Notes under the pieces: model-generated | What the model saw: the letters and a program-made list of their open reading frames with translations, nothing else | Database searches by the model: none | Told to the model about the DNA's origin: nothing | Translations under genes and position numbers: made by a program | Part shown: one piece after another, positions 25,502-36,100 of the stretch | Position numbering within the stretch: position 1 is the stretch's first letter | Layout: the number at the start of each line of letters is the position of its first letter | Source: Pyxidicoccus caerfyrddinensis | GTDB taxonomy: Bacteria > Myxococcota > Myxococcia > Myxococcales > Myxococcaceae | Assembly (NCBI RefSeq): GCF_010894405.1 | Contig: NZ_JAAIYA010000005.1 | Location: 248,001-312,000 of the forward strand | Reading direction: 5' to 3' | Length of the DNA stretch: 64,000 nt

Positions 25502-25979
25502 GCGTCAGGGCCTCGCGCACTTCATCTTCGCAGGCGCGCAGCATGCGTTCGAGGTTCTCACGGGCGAGTGGGTCCAGGGACGTCATGGCGTGTCGTGCCT
25601 GCTCCACCATGTGCTCAGCGGTGGGAAGGTCCGACGGCGAAACCCGGGCCGCCCATTTCCAATATTCGGCCGCGGCAAAGCCGTAGCGCTCCACTCCGAG
25701 AGGGTGGGTCAGCAGCTCTCTCAAGGCCGCACGTACGACTCGAGGGCTCTGCTGCGAGTGGGTCGCGCAGTGGAAGGCATCCTCGGCCAGGGCGCGCCGG
25801 AGCGGGACTGTGGGGATGCGCCTCGCGTATTTCCTTTCAAGGCGCTTGAGCCCCTGGCGGAAGCGGCTCCACCGGTGCTCCGCGAGAGCGCTGTTGGCTT
25901 CCCGCTCCAGCGTCATCTCCCGCCACGGCTCATGGTGGAACGAGGGGTCCGCCGGGCCTGCCTTCAAAGGCCAGGACAT
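25443..25979 (-). CDS. unknown helical protein, third gene of the retron operon
   Basis: 178 residues from ATG 25979, preceded by AGGGAGAGCGAAGG. It is soluble, Glu/Arg/Ala-rich and probably all-helical, with no signal peptide. Its start overlaps the end of the upstream lipoprotein gene by 16 bp, and that gene overlaps the reverse transcriptase gene, so the three are read as one unit. The 3' end overlaps the convergent hydrolase gene by 59 bp. I recognise no domain. By position it could be a partner or antitoxin of the lipoprotein, or unrelated to the retron. Confidence 0.65.
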   Translation of the reverse strand: MSWPLKAGPADPSFHHEPWREMTLEREANSALAEHRWSRFRQGLKRLERKYARRIPTVPLRRALAEDAFHCATHSQQSPRVVRAALRELLTHPLGVERYGFAAAEYWKWAARVSPSDLPTAEHMVEQARHAMTSLDPLARENLERMLRACEDEVREALTLKAGAAPEPPSRSRKERQR

Positions 25980-26476
25980 GTCCTTCGCTCTCCCTTCTGG
26001 TAGAGGGCCTGCGGCCAGAAACCCTCCGCGTTGCAGAAGTCCAGGCACTCCTGACAGCGGGTCGAGCTCGGGTGGTAGCCAGGAAGGTAGCCGCCCCCGG
26101 CCTGGATGCACTTCTCGTAATACTGAGCGCAGCGGTCCTTGGTTTCTTCCTCGGGCCCACTCTGCGTTCCGGTGCTGGGCGGAGGAAGATAGGGGCCTGG
26201 TTTTCGGGGCTTCGGCCCCGTGTCAGGTGCAGTGGCTCCGCACCGCTGCCATTGCCCGGGATGCTGCTTCAGACAGCAGGACACCGTGCTGTCTCTCGGG
26301 CTGCACGACACCTCACCCGGCGCACCGGCATGAAGTTCGCCTTCAAGGTGGGGTCTCCGTCTGTCAGCGGCGGAAGCACATCCCATGCAGGACAGGAAAG
26401 CCGCCAGGAGCACATTCCTGGGTACGAGTGGCAGGGATGGCCGTGCTCCCGACAACGAACGTGTTGTCACGCTCAC
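25964..26476 (-). CDS. cysteine-rich putative lipoprotein coupled to the retron reverse transcriptase
   Basis: 170 residues starting at a GTG that overlaps the reverse transcriptase stop by 4 bp (GTGA). The N-terminus (about residues 14-36) is signal-like and ends AAFLSCMGCASA, a probable though imperfect lipobox. The mature part has about ten cysteines, a Pro-rich middle and a C-terminal block KCIQAGGGYLPGY followed by CQECLDFC and GFWPQALYQKG. I do not recognise the family. An exported protein directly coupled to a retron RT is unusual and could be an effector or an unrelated passenger. Confidence 0.65.
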   Translation of the reverse strand: MSVTTRSLSGARPSLPLVPRNVLLAAFLSCMGCASAADRRRPHLEGELHAGAPGEVSCSPRDSTVSCCLKQHPGQWQRCGATAPDTGPKPRKPGPYLPPPSTGTQSGPEEETKDRCAQYYEKCIQAGGGYLPGYHPSSTRCQECLDFCNAEGFWPQALYQKGERRTCPGL

Positions 26477-27924
26477 GCCGCCGGGGCCGGTTCCTTCGCC
26501 TCCAGCTTCGACAGTTGCTCCAGGAAGGCGCGGCCCTTGGCCGGGTCCGCCATGTGGATGAAGGCGGCCATGCCCTTGAGCTGGTCCAGCGACTCACCCT
26601 CGCGGGCCGGCTTGCCCTTCTCGCGGTTGTGGATGGCGGCGCGCAGCCGGCGCACCACGTCGCGCGGGACTCGCGCCGCGGGCTGGCCTGCCTTCGCCTC
26701 ATTCACCACCAGCCCCGTCACCCGCTGCCGCGTGCCCTTGCGCGCCACGCGCGTCTTGTCCGGGTGCAGGCGGAAGCCCTCGCCCTCCACCACGGTCTGC
26801 ACGCGCGACAGCAGCACCGCCACCGGCGGACGCTGGGAGCGCTTCGCCTTGGGCTGCTTCGCCTTCGTCCAGGAGAAGGTCAGGTCGTCCGCGTAGCGCG
26901 TGTACGTGAAGCCCAGCCGCTTCGCGAGCGCGGAGAGGCGCTTGTCCAGGCGCAGGCACAGCGCATTCGTGATGCCCGGCGACGTGGGCGCGCCCTGCGG
27001 CAGCGCGCGCGGGCCCTTCGCCACGTGCAGCAGCTTGCCGCGGAACTGCACCGCCTCACGCGGCGCCTCGGTGGCCATCAGCGCGAGCAGCGTGGAGGTG
27101 TTCTCCGGCAGGCCGCCCTTGCGCAGCAGGCCCTTCACCCGCCGCCACGTCACGGAGGGGAAGAAGTCCTTCAGGTCCACCTTCACCACCACGTCCGCGC
27201 TTGCGTGGGCCAGCGCGTTGGTGAGGATGGAGCGCCCCGCGATGAAGCCGTGCGCCGCGCCGTGCACCGGCAGCCGCTCCACCACATTCGACAGCACCCA
27301 GCGCTGCGCTTCCTTCAGCTCCGGCTTGGGTGACGTAATCGTGCGCGAGCCGCCGTCGCGCTTCGGAATCTTCCAGCTGATGTAGTGCGTGGCCGTGTCC
27401 ACCTCGCGGTGGAACGCGAACCAGCGCAGCTTGGACACGCTCAGCCCCAGCGCCTTCGCCAGCGCTTCCGCCGAGCCCAGCTCCGGCAGGCCGTTCGCCT
27501 TCGCGCGCTCCTCGCGGTCCGCGACGTCGAACTTGTCGGCCCCGGCGTCCTCTTCCCAGTGCACGCCCGCGCCCAGGTGGCCGATATGGGTGGCCTTCCA
27601 CGCCTCATGGGCCTGGCGTTCCAGGGCGCGGCGCTCGGTGGCCTCGGCCTTCTTCTTCTCCTTCCAGGCCGTCTTCTCCTTCTCCGACGCCTTGGAGAAG
27701 TCGAGGTCGCCGACGGCGAGGCCCTTGGAGACGAGCTGGCCCTGCACCCAGGAGTCGGCGCCGCCGGACTCTTCAATCGCCTTGGCGCGAAGGAGGAGCG
27801 CCTCGTGGGCGGCGCGGCGGACCTCTCGCTGGGAGACGGCGTTGGCGGCGGGGGCCGACGGCGCGGGGGTGGGGACGGCCTGCGGCGAAGCTGCGGGGAC
27901 GAACGACTCCAGCCTGGCGGTCAT
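26473..27924 (-). CDS. retron reverse transcriptase (Mx162/Sa163 type)
   Basis: 483 residues, close to the 485 I recall for the M. xanthus Mx162 enzyme. The N-terminal 150 residues are an Ala/Lys/Glu-rich extension typical of the myxobacterial retrons. The RT domain (about 165-415) has KVDLKDFFPSV (catalytic Asp about 250), PQGAPTSPGITN (about 309-320), YTRYADDLTFSW (YADD 344-347) and the retron-specific C-terminal VTG triplet in RVTGLVVN (about 401-408). HGAAHGF (about 221-227) is the retron region X. AAGG precedes the ATG. The msr-msd lies directly upstream. The enzyme makes msDNA branched from msRNA. Known retrons act as phage-defence tripartite systems, but no effector is fused here. Confidence 0.93.
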   Translation of the reverse strand: MTARLESFVPAASPQAVPTPAPSAPAANAVSQREVRRAAHEALLLRAKAIEESGGADSWVQGQLVSKGLAVGDLDFSKASEKEKTAWKEKKKAEATERRALERQAHEAWKATHIGHLGAGVHWEEDAGADKFDVADREERAKANGLPELGSAEALAKALGLSVSKLRWFAFHREVDTATHYISWKIPKRDGGSRTITSPKPELKEAQRWVLSNVVERLPVHGAAHGFIAGRSILTNALAHASADVVVKVDLKDFFPSVTWRRVKGLLRKGGLPENTSTLLALMATEAPREAVQFRGKLLHVAKGPRALPQGAPTSPGITNALCLRLDKRLSALAKRLGFTYTRYADDLTFSWTKAKQPKAKRSQRPPVAVLLSRVQTVVEGEGFRLHPDKTRVARKGTRQRVTGLVVNEAKAGQPAARVPRDVVRRLRAAIHNREKGKPAREGESLDQLKGMAAFIHMADPAKGRAFLEQLSKLEAKEPAPAA

Positions 27925-27966
27925 GTCAGCACCTTGGGCGGGCGCGGCGGCATCGGACGGGACGTG

Positions 27967-28248
27967 GCGCGAGCAGTCGAGGGAGGCCGGGAAAGCACCA
28001 CCATCTTACCTGGGGCACGGTAGCCTCACCGGCTCTCCCCTCCTAGGCACTACGGCCCGGGCGGGTAAACGGCGTTCGCGTCGTTGGCTCAGCTACCCGC
28101 CCGGGCCGTAGTGCCTAGGAGGGAGAGAGCCAAGAACAGGCTACCTTGCGGAGAGTGTCCTGCATTCCAACCGGAGCGGCGCAACACCGCTCCCGCGCTC
28201 GAGGCGCTCAGGCTGATGCACTCCAGACCTCTCTCGGCTGCTCGCGCG
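27967..28248 (-). ncRNA. retron msr-msd locus (msDNA template)
   Basis: Read on the minus strand from 28248 to 27967. The a1 and a2 inverted repeats are at 28221-28248 and 27967-27990. They share an uninterrupted GCGCGAGCAG and continue with only transitions that still allow G-U pairing. Just inside a1, ATCAGCC offers a candidate branching G at 28213. The msr includes a 7-bp stem-loop at 28173-28193 (arms GGAGCGG and CCGCTCC). The msd is a very long hairpin (28031-28131), with GGTAGCCT (28019-28026) and AGGCTACC (28138-28145) extending its base. The implied msDNA is roughly 160 nt, as in Mx162/Sa163. Exact 5' and 3' ends cannot be set from sequence alone. Confidence 0.88.
28031..28131. repeat. 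msd long inverted repeat (msDNA stem)
   Basis: Left arm 28031-28067 and right arm 28094-28131 are complementary over 37-38 bases with only one bulge. The shared core contains CCGTAGTGCCTAGGAGG. The 26-base loop holds a further small stem (AACG...CGTT). This near-perfect stem is the double-stranded part of the retron msDNA. Confidence 0.9.
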
Positions 28249-28287
28249 TGAAGCGCATCTCGTCGTCGTTCCGTCGCTCCAGTCCTG

Positions 28288-28310
28288 CCGGCCGCCTCTA
28301 AGGCAGCCGG
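28288..28310 (-). terminator. hairpin between the SWIM gene and the retron
   Basis: On the minus strand CCGGCTGCC and GGCGGCCGG form a 9-bp stem (one G-T wobble) with loop TTAGA, 17 bp after the stop of the SWIM/WGR gene and 40 bp before the msr. No T-run follows, so termination is inferred. It would separate the SWIM-HEAT operon from retron transcription. Confidence 0.4.
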
Positions 28311-28326
28311 GCCGTGAATAGGGGGT

Positions 28327-30165
28327 TTACACCAAGGCCGAGGCTGCGTCGATGTAGCCTTCAGCCGCCAACTTCTCCAGGCGCGAGAAATAGGCCCCGC
28401 GCGCCTCCGCATCCGAGTCGAACCAGAGCCGCTGATGACGCGACTCGCCGGTGCGCGGGCCCCACTCCACCGCCACCACCTGCCCGTCCAGCGACACGCG
28501 GTACACGGTTTCGAGGCCACTTTCCGCGTCGCGGCGCACGTAGGAGCGCGTCTCCGCGCGGATGAGCTTGCGGCCCTCCGGCGTCTGGCGCAGCGCTTCC
28601 TCCTCCGCGCGGCGGCGCGAGTACGCCAGGCGCAGCGCGAGCAGGTGCTCGCAGGGGCCCTCGCGCACGCCGGAGCGGCGGTGGTGCGGGCAGCCGCAGT
28701 TGGCTTCGCGCAGGCGGCCTTCCACGTCCAGCATGAAGCTGGGGAAGAAGCTGCGCACGGCCTCGCGGTCCACCACCTCGCCGTGGATGCGGGTGCCTTC
28801 GCCCACGACCTCGTGGACCTTGGTGAGCTTCACCTCGCCCGCGCCTTCCAGCAGGCGGTGGGCGCGCGCCTCGAGCTCGCTGCCGTAGCGGATGACGGCC
28901 TCGTCCACCGGGGTGGGCATCAGCTCGCGCGGGCGGTACTCGCCCCGGGCCACGTCGAAGAGGACGCGGCCTCGCAGGCACTCCAGTTGGAGCGCGGCGC
29001 GCACGGATTCCTTGGGCGCACCGGCGTTGGCGACGAGCGTCTCGAAGGACAGCGGGCCTTCCGCGCGCAGCCGGTTGCGCAGCTTCTCCGCGAGCCCGTC
29101 CGGCACCGCGCGGGGCATGAGGGCGTCGAAGGCGGCGGCCGAGGACCAGCCGCTCTCCGTCCAGCCCGTGAGGCCCAGCGTCAGCGTGGCCGCGCCCATG
29201 TCGATGACCCAGAACACCGGCAGGCCGGGCCCCAGCAGCTGCACCCGCACCGAGTGCGCATGGGGCAACAGGCGCGCGAGCGCGGCGAGGCGCTGGCGGC
29301 CGAAGGTGCGCACCACCGCGGGAGCGCTGCCCGTGTACGTGCCGCCGTGGGCCTCCAGCACCAGCTCCCACGGCTCCAGCACCAGCCGGGGCGGGGCGCC
29401 GGGGACGAGCTCGAAGCGCAGCGCGCGCGGGGCCTTCTTCGCCTTGCGGGTGCGCAGCGCGAATAGGAGGTTGTAGAGGTCCACGGGCGCCAGCTTGCAC
29501 GTGCTCGCGGGCAGCGTGGCGGCGGACTGCACCTGGAGGAAGCCGCGCAGCCACGCGTGCGGCACCTCCACGTTGCGCGGCTCACGGGCCGGCTGCGAGG
29601 GGCGCGCGGGCAGGGCGACGTGGGCCTCCAGCGACACGGGCACGTAGGTGCGCAGCCGGTCCAGGCGCGCGGGCAATTCCGGCGGCACGTCCAGGAAGGT
29701 GGAGCCGTGCGCGGCCTCGCGGCCGTCGAAGAGGGCGTTGTCGAAGGACAGGCGCGCGTAGGCGCTCTCGTCGCGGGAGAACACCTCCAGGGACACGCTG
29801 TCCGGGTCCACCGTGAGGACGGGGTCCAGCACCGCGTCCTTCTTCTCCTCGCCCTCCAGCGCGTTGTCGAGGAAGGCCTTCTGCGCCTCCCAGATTTGCG
29901 CGCTGGCCCGCTTCCCCTGCTTCATGAGGTACGCGAGGTACGCGGTGCGGTCCTTGCCCCGGTAGCGCAAGTCGCTGGAGAGGATGCCGAAGGTGGCGGC
30001 GAGCGCGTCGCGGAAGAGGGCGGAGTCCTTCACGCGGCCGCGCACGCCCACGGTGCCGCGCGAGCCCTCCAGGGAGAGCAGCACGCGCGAGGCGTCCGGC
30101 GCGGCCTCCACGTCGCTGGCGGTGGCGTAGCGCAGCTCGACGGGATGACGGGTGGCGGTCGTCAC
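28327..30165 (-). CDS. SWIM zinc-finger and WGR-like domain protein
   Basis: 612 residues. A SWIM motif (CxCx..CxH) is seen as CGCPHHRRSGVREGPCEH at about residues 500-517. After it, about 560-608 (YRVSLDGQVVAVEWGP ... RLWFDSDAEARGAYF ... GYIDA) fits a WGR domain. Both modules are linked to nucleic acids: SWIM in DNA/protein binding, WGR in PARP-like proteins. The first 480 residues contain no recognised fold. The start GTG overlaps the stop of the giant HEAT-repeat gene by 4 bp (GTGA), so the two proteins are coupled and probably partners. It may act in a DNA-linked stress or conflict pathway, which I infer from domains only. Confidence 0.8.
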   Translation of the reverse strand: MTTATRHPVELRYATASDVEAAPDASRVLLSLEGSRGTVGVRGRVKDSALFRDALAATFGILSSDLRYRGKDRTAYLAYLMKQGKRASAQIWEAQKAFLDNALEGEEKKDAVLDPVLTVDPDSVSLEVFSRDESAYARLSFDNALFDGREAAHGSTFLDVPPELPARLDRLRTYVPVSLEAHVALPARPSQPAREPRNVEVPHAWLRGFLQVQSAATLPASTCKLAPVDLYNLLFALRTRKAKKAPRALRFELVPGAPPRLVLEPWELVLEAHGGTYTGSAPAVVRTFGRQRLAALARLLPHAHSVRVQLLGPGLPVFWVIDMGAATLTLGLTGWTESGWSSAAAFDALMPRAVPDGLAEKLRNRLRAEGPLSFETLVANAGAPKESVRAALQLECLRGRVLFDVARGEYRPRELMPTPVDEAVIRYGSELEARAHRLLEGAGEVKLTKVHEVVGEGTRIHGEVVDREAVRSFFPSFMLDVEGRLREANCGCPHHRRSGVREGPCEHLLALRLAYSRRRAEEEALRQTPEGRKLIRAETRSYVRRDAESGLETVYRVSLDGQVVAVEWGPRTGESRHQRLWFDSDAEARGAYFSRLEKLAAEGYIDAASALV

Positions 30166-33100
30166 GACGGAGTCCCTTCCTTCCGGGCGCGCTCGGCGGC
30201 GCGACGTGCACGTTTGTGGGCGCGCCAGGCGGCCTTGCGCACTTCCACGGGTTGCGAGTTGTCGAAGGCGGCATCGTGCAGCAGCTTCGCCGCGTCGTCA
30301 CCGCCCGCCCGGCTCAGCGCGGCCCAGGCGTCCTGCTTCACGTCGGCCTTCGCGCTCCGGGCCAGGGCCAGCAGCGGCTCCACGGCCTTCGCGCCCAGCA
30401 TCGCGGGCACGGTGAGGCGGCGGCCCTCGGAGGTGGTGAGCGTATCCTGCGTCGGCTTCACACCCGTGGGGCCCAGGGCCACCGGGTCGAAGGGCTTCAC
30501 CTCCAGCGCCCACGGCGTGGCGCGCTCGGGGGCGAGCTTCGCCAGCGCATCCGCCGCCGCCGCGCGCACCCGGGCGTCCGGGTCGCTCAGCGCCGCGCGG
30601 AGGACCTCCGCCGCGGCGGTGCGCTCCTTGTCGGAGAGGACGGCGGCGGACTGGAGCGTGCCGCCCGCCGTGCCCAGCCGGCCCAGGACGCGCGCGGCCT
30701 CCTGACGGACGCTGGCGGGGGCTCCGGCCTCGCCACCCTGGAGGATGGTGCGCGCGGAGTCGAAGAGGGCGGAGGCACCCAGGCGGGAGCCGGCCCACAG
30801 CAGCCGCGCCCACGCGGTGGCCAGCGGGTTGCGCTTGGGGGCGGGAGCGGCGGCCCACTCGGTGGCGGAGCGGCGCTCGGCCGTCACCAGCGCGCGGGAC
30901 ACCGCGGCCACGTCCACCTTGCCCGACTCGCGCGCCTCACCCGTCCACGTGCCCACCAGGGACGCCGCTTCCTCGCGGGCCTCCGGCTTGTCGTGGCCGA
31001 GCAGCGCCACCGTCTCGGGCACGGGCAGGGCGCCGCGCCGCGCGAGTCCCCGCCGCAGCCTCAGGCGCAGGTCCGCGTTGGAGAGCGTGGCCAGCCGGGG
31101 CACCAGCAGCGCCGGGTCGCCCTCGTCGGAGAGGTACGCGGCCGCCGGCTCGGAGACGTCCGGGTAGCGGCTGGCCACGGCGTGGAACTCCACCCGCGTG
31201 CGCTCGGTGGGGAAGAGCACGTCGAGCGCCTTGCGCGCCTCCTTGCGCACGTCCTCCTCGTCGTCGTCCAGCGCGAGGGCGAGGGCGGTCTCCGCCTCCG
31301 GGTCCTTCAGCTTCGCCAGCTCCTGCGCCGCCGTGGTCCGTACGTCCAGGTCCGTTTCCGAGTCGCCGAGCAGCGCCTCCAGCTTCACGCGAGCCCGCTC
31401 ACCGCCGATGGCGCGCAGACCCCGGATGCCGGCCTGCTGCAGGTCCAGGGAGGTGCCCTCGACGGCGGCGGTCTCCACCTTCTCCTCGACGCGGCGGCGG
31501 TCCTCTCCGTCGGGCAGCTTCGCGGCGAGGCGGCCCAGGCCCTCAATCGCGGCGGCCATCATGGAGGGCTCGGTCGGAGCCTCCGGCGTGCCACCCGCGG
31601 CCACCGTCTCCAGCTCGGAGAGGGCGCGCGCGTCGCCCAGCGTGCCCAGGGCCAGCAGGGCGCGCTCGCGCTGCCCGTCCTCACCGGCGCGGGCGTACAG
31701 GAGCAGGGGCCGCAGCGCGCTGGCGCGGCCCTGGTGTGCCACGCCCTCGGCGGCGGGCAGCATCAGCTCGCGGGCGCCACCACGCAGCACCTCCTCGAGG
31801 GGCTCCACGCTGGCGCCGTGCTCGATGACGCGCTTCGCGTAGCGGGCCACGGCTTCCGCGCGCACGGTGACATCGCGGTCGGCGAAGAGGCCCACCAGCA
31901 CTTCGGACTGGCCGGCCTCGGCGCCGTGCTCCAGTTCCTTCACGGCGGCCTGCCGCACCGCCGCGTCCTGGCTCTTCACCGCCTGGCGCAGGAAGCGCAC
32001 GGCCAGGGCCGCGTCGCGCTTCTTCACGTCGATGCCGGCCACCTGCATCGCCGCGGTGATGCAACTGGAGCGCACGGCGGCGGACTCGTCCTCCAGGCAG
32101 CGGCGGGCCAGCACGTCCAGGGCCTCCGCGCGGTGCGTGTTGCCGAGCGCCGCCACCAGCCGCTGCCGCTCGTTGGCATCCGGAGCGGCCTGAAGCCGAG
32201 CGGCCAGGGCACCCACGGCGGCGGGCGTGGCCAGCCGGCCCAGGGCCTCCACCGCGCGCTTCGCGGCGGCCGCGTTCTCCGAGCGCAGGAAGGCGGCGAG
32301 CACCTCCACTGCGCGGTCATCCCCGCGCCACGCCAGCAGCTCCGAGGCGCGCAGGCGCAAATCCTCGTGCTCGCTGGCCATGGCCCGGCCCAGCGCCTCG
32401 GTGACGCGCGAGTCGTTGGCGCCGGCCAGCCGCTCGATGACGCCCACGCGCAGGTCTGCGTGCTCGCTGCCCAGCGCGGCCAGCAGCGGCTCCAGGCTGC
32501 CGGGCGGGCTGAGCTTCTCCAGCAGCTCGAAGGCGTAGCGGCGCACGTCCGCCAGTGGCGAGTTGAGCGCGGCGGCGATGCGCGGCTTCGCGACGTCTCC
32601 GCGCTCCGTCAGCTCATCCAGCGCGGCGCGGGCCACGTCCGGGGCCAGCGAGGCCAGGGCGAGCGACAGCGGCTCGTCGCTACCGGCGGGGTACAGCTCC
32701 TTGAGGCCCGCCAGCGCCGCCTTGCGGACGAGCTGGTGCGGGTCTTCCAGGGCGCGCAGCAGGGCGGCCACGGCGGCGGGCGTGCCGGCGTAGCCCTCCT
32801 GCGTCAGCTTCACCACGCGGTCCACGGCGTCGCGGCGCACGCGGTGGCCTTCGTCATCACCCGCGGACACCTGCCGCAGCAGGCCCACGTAGGCGCCGAA
32901 GGCGAGCCGGCGCAGGTGCTGCCGCTCCGCGCTGGTGGCCGCCTCGGGCGAGGCGCCCGGCACTCCCGGCTTCACCGCCGAGAAGAGGCGCCGCAGCCAG
33001 CTCTTCGCGGGCGTGGCCGACACGGGCGAAGTGGTGGGAGCCGTCTCCGGCTTCCACGGGGCCTCCAGCGTGCGCGGGCGGGCCACCTTCTGGGCTTCGC

Positions 33101-36100
33101 GGAAGTAGTCGAGCGGCTTGTTGCGCAGCAGCAGCACCTGGGCCGCCGCGTAGCGCTGCTCGGGCTGGTCGCTGGAGAGGGCCTCGGCGAGTCCGACCAT
33201 GCGCTTGGCGCGGTCCTCCTCGGCGGGCCACTCCTTCATGTCGCCGGCCTTCTCCGGGCGCGGCGGCAGCAGGGCCTCCACCAGGTGTCCGCGCGACGCG
33301 TCGGCTTCCGTGCGCAGCTCCAGCGCGCGGGCCGCGGCGTAGCGCACCTCCGGCCTGCCGCTGGAGAGGGCGCTGGTGAGCAGGTCGGGCGGCTCGCCCC
33401 GGCGGTTGGCGCGTAGGTCGCGCGCGAGGACGATGGCGAACACCATCTCCTGCACCTCGCGGGCGCGGTCCTCCAGGCCGTGCAGCAGACCGCCGTCACC
33501 GTCGGGGCCCAGGGCCGCGAAGGAGAGGATGGCGCCGAGGCGAATCGGCAGGTGGTCATTGCGCAGGTTGCCCGTGAGCACCGGCAGGGCGCGCGCGTCG
33601 CCCAGGCGGGACAGGCCGTCCGCCGCCCACGAGCGCACCGCCACGTTGGCGTGGCCCAGCGCGTCCAGCAGGTAGCCCTCGTCGCCCCGGCGGCTGGCGG
33701 TGGCGAGGCCACGGGCGCCCTGCTCCTGGATGTCGCTCAGCTCGTGCGGCACCAGCACGGTGGCGAAGAAGTTGAGCAGGCGCCGCGAGCCCAGCGAGGC
33801 CAGCGCGCGCGAGGCGCGGAAGCGCAGCGGGTTGAGGAACGCGGGCGGGTAGAGGCGCTCCAGGTCCTTGTCGGTAATCAGGACCCGCATCGGCTCGATG
33901 ATGTCCTCGGCGCCGCGCGGGGCCAGCAGCTCCGCGGCGCGCACGCGCACGTAGAGCGAGGCCGACGCGATGCCCGCCAGCAGCGGGCCATTCTCGCTCG
34001 GCACCAGCTTGTCGAGTGCCTCCAGCGCGGCGACGGCGACGTCGACATTCTCGTCCTGCACGAGCTTCAGCAGCGGCGAGCGCAGCGTCTCCACGGGGGC
34101 GTGGACGGAGCCCTTCGCGCCGGCAATCCGCAGGGCGGCGTGCGTGGACGCGAGTGCCGCGAGGTGCGGCTCCGGCTTCTCCTTGCCGGCCAGCTTCACC
34201 CACGCTTCGTACGCGGCGGTGGCCACTCCCGCGTCGCGGTCCTCCACCGACTTGCGCAGGCGCTCCAGCGCCCAGCCCTCGGTGCCGCGCTGGGAGAGTA
34301 CCTCCACCGCGCGGTTGCGCAGGTCCGGGAAGCGGCCGGAGAGCGCACGGTCCAGCGCCTTCTCGGGCACCTTCTCGTTCCACGCCCACAGCGTGCGGAA
34401 GGCCTCGCCGCGCACCTTGGCGGACTCGTCCTCCAGCGCGTCTCCGAGCAGCGGCTCCGCGCCCTGCGTCGCCGTGCCCAGCTTCACCAGCCTGTCGAGT
34501 CCGCGCACGCGCACGTCCTCGTGACCGGAGCGCAGCGCGGCTTCGGCGGCGGACAGGGGCGCCTCGACGTCCAGCGCCACCACCGCGTCCAGCGCGGCGG
34601 CACGCACGTCCGCGTCCGCGTCGTCCAGCATCCATACCAGCCGCTCGCGGGCCCGCGCGTCCTGCAGCGCCTGGAGCGAGGTGGCGGCCTGCCGGCGGAT
34701 GGCGGACTCCGGTTCGCGAGAGAGCTGGAGCAGCGCGCCCAGCGCCCGGCCATCGCCGAGCTGCGCCAGACCGCGCGCGCCCCGCACCGCCGTATCCGCC
34801 GTGCGGCAGGCCATGGCGGCGAGCAGCGGCTCCAAATCGGACTCGACGAGCGCGCCACCGACGGTGCCCTGGGCGGGCAGCGCGTCGCGGGCGGCCTGCA
34901 CCTCGGCGTCGGTGAGCGGCGCGTTGGCGGCGACCCCCTGGGCACGGCGCGCACGCTGGGCCAGGCGGCGGGCCACGTCGCGGGTGGCGCGGGCGAAGTC
35001 CTCGTCGCGCGACTCCAACGCGTGGGCCAGGGCGCGGCGCTCCAGCACGCGCACCGTGAAGGCCACGCGGCGCACGTCCGAGTCCGCATCGTCCAGCGCG
35101 CGAGCGGCCAGCGGTTGGAGCTGCGCGTGGCCCAGCAGGCCGGCCCCGGCGGCGCGGATGAGCACCTCCACCTTGAGGTGCGCGGGGCCCCGCTCGAAGG
35201 CGGTGCGCAGGGGCTCGGTGGCGCCGCCCGGCGTGACTTCGGAGAGGGCGTCCAGCGCGGCCAGCCCGACGGAGGCCTCGGGGTCCGCGAGCTTCCCGGC
35301 GATGAGGCCGGGCACCAGCGGGGACGTGCCGCCCAGGAGCGCCAGCGTCTCCAGGCCGGAGACGCGGATGTCCGCATAGCGCGAGTCCAGCGCGGCGCGC
35401 GGGGCGGCCAGGGGCGACTCGGTCTCCAGCGTCTGGAGCGCGGCCAGGGCGGCCTTGCGCACCATCGGGTGGTCGTCGTTGAGGCGCTCGCGCAGCTTCG
35501 GGCGCGCGGCGGTGCGGCCCTTCGCGGCCAGCTCCTGCGCGGCCAGCTTGCGTACCTCGGCTTCCTTGTCCGAGCCGAGCACCTGAAGGACGAAGTCGAG
35601 CGCCTCGGCCTCGTCCAGCGCGGCGGCCTCGCGCACCGAGGCCTCGCGCTTGGGGCGGCCGGCCTTGAGGGACTCCGTCAGCAGGTCGAAGCCGTGCTGG
35701 TAGGAGTCATGGTCGTCGGTGGGCTTGCCGTCCACCGCCACGCCGTAGCGGTGCGTGCGGCGGTCCTCGCCGGCCGCGAAGACGGAGCCCAGCGTCGACT
35801 TCGCCTGTCGTCCCTGCGCCGGGACGAAGGTGAGGGCGTTCACCGCCTTGTTGCCCACCTCCAGCGTGCGCGGCTTGCGGCGCTCGTCCAGGCGCCATGC
35901 CTTCACCTTGCCGTCGCTGCCGGCGGACCAGATGCGGTCGGCGGGCTCCTCACCGCCGGGCTCGGCGGCGGGCGTGGGCGGGAAGAGCAGGGCGAGCACG
36001 GAGCCGGCATGGCCGGAGTCCTTGTCGCCGCGCACCTCGAACTCCACCGCGCCGACGAGGTACCAGATGCGCAGCTTCCCATCGTCGCCGCCGGAGACGA

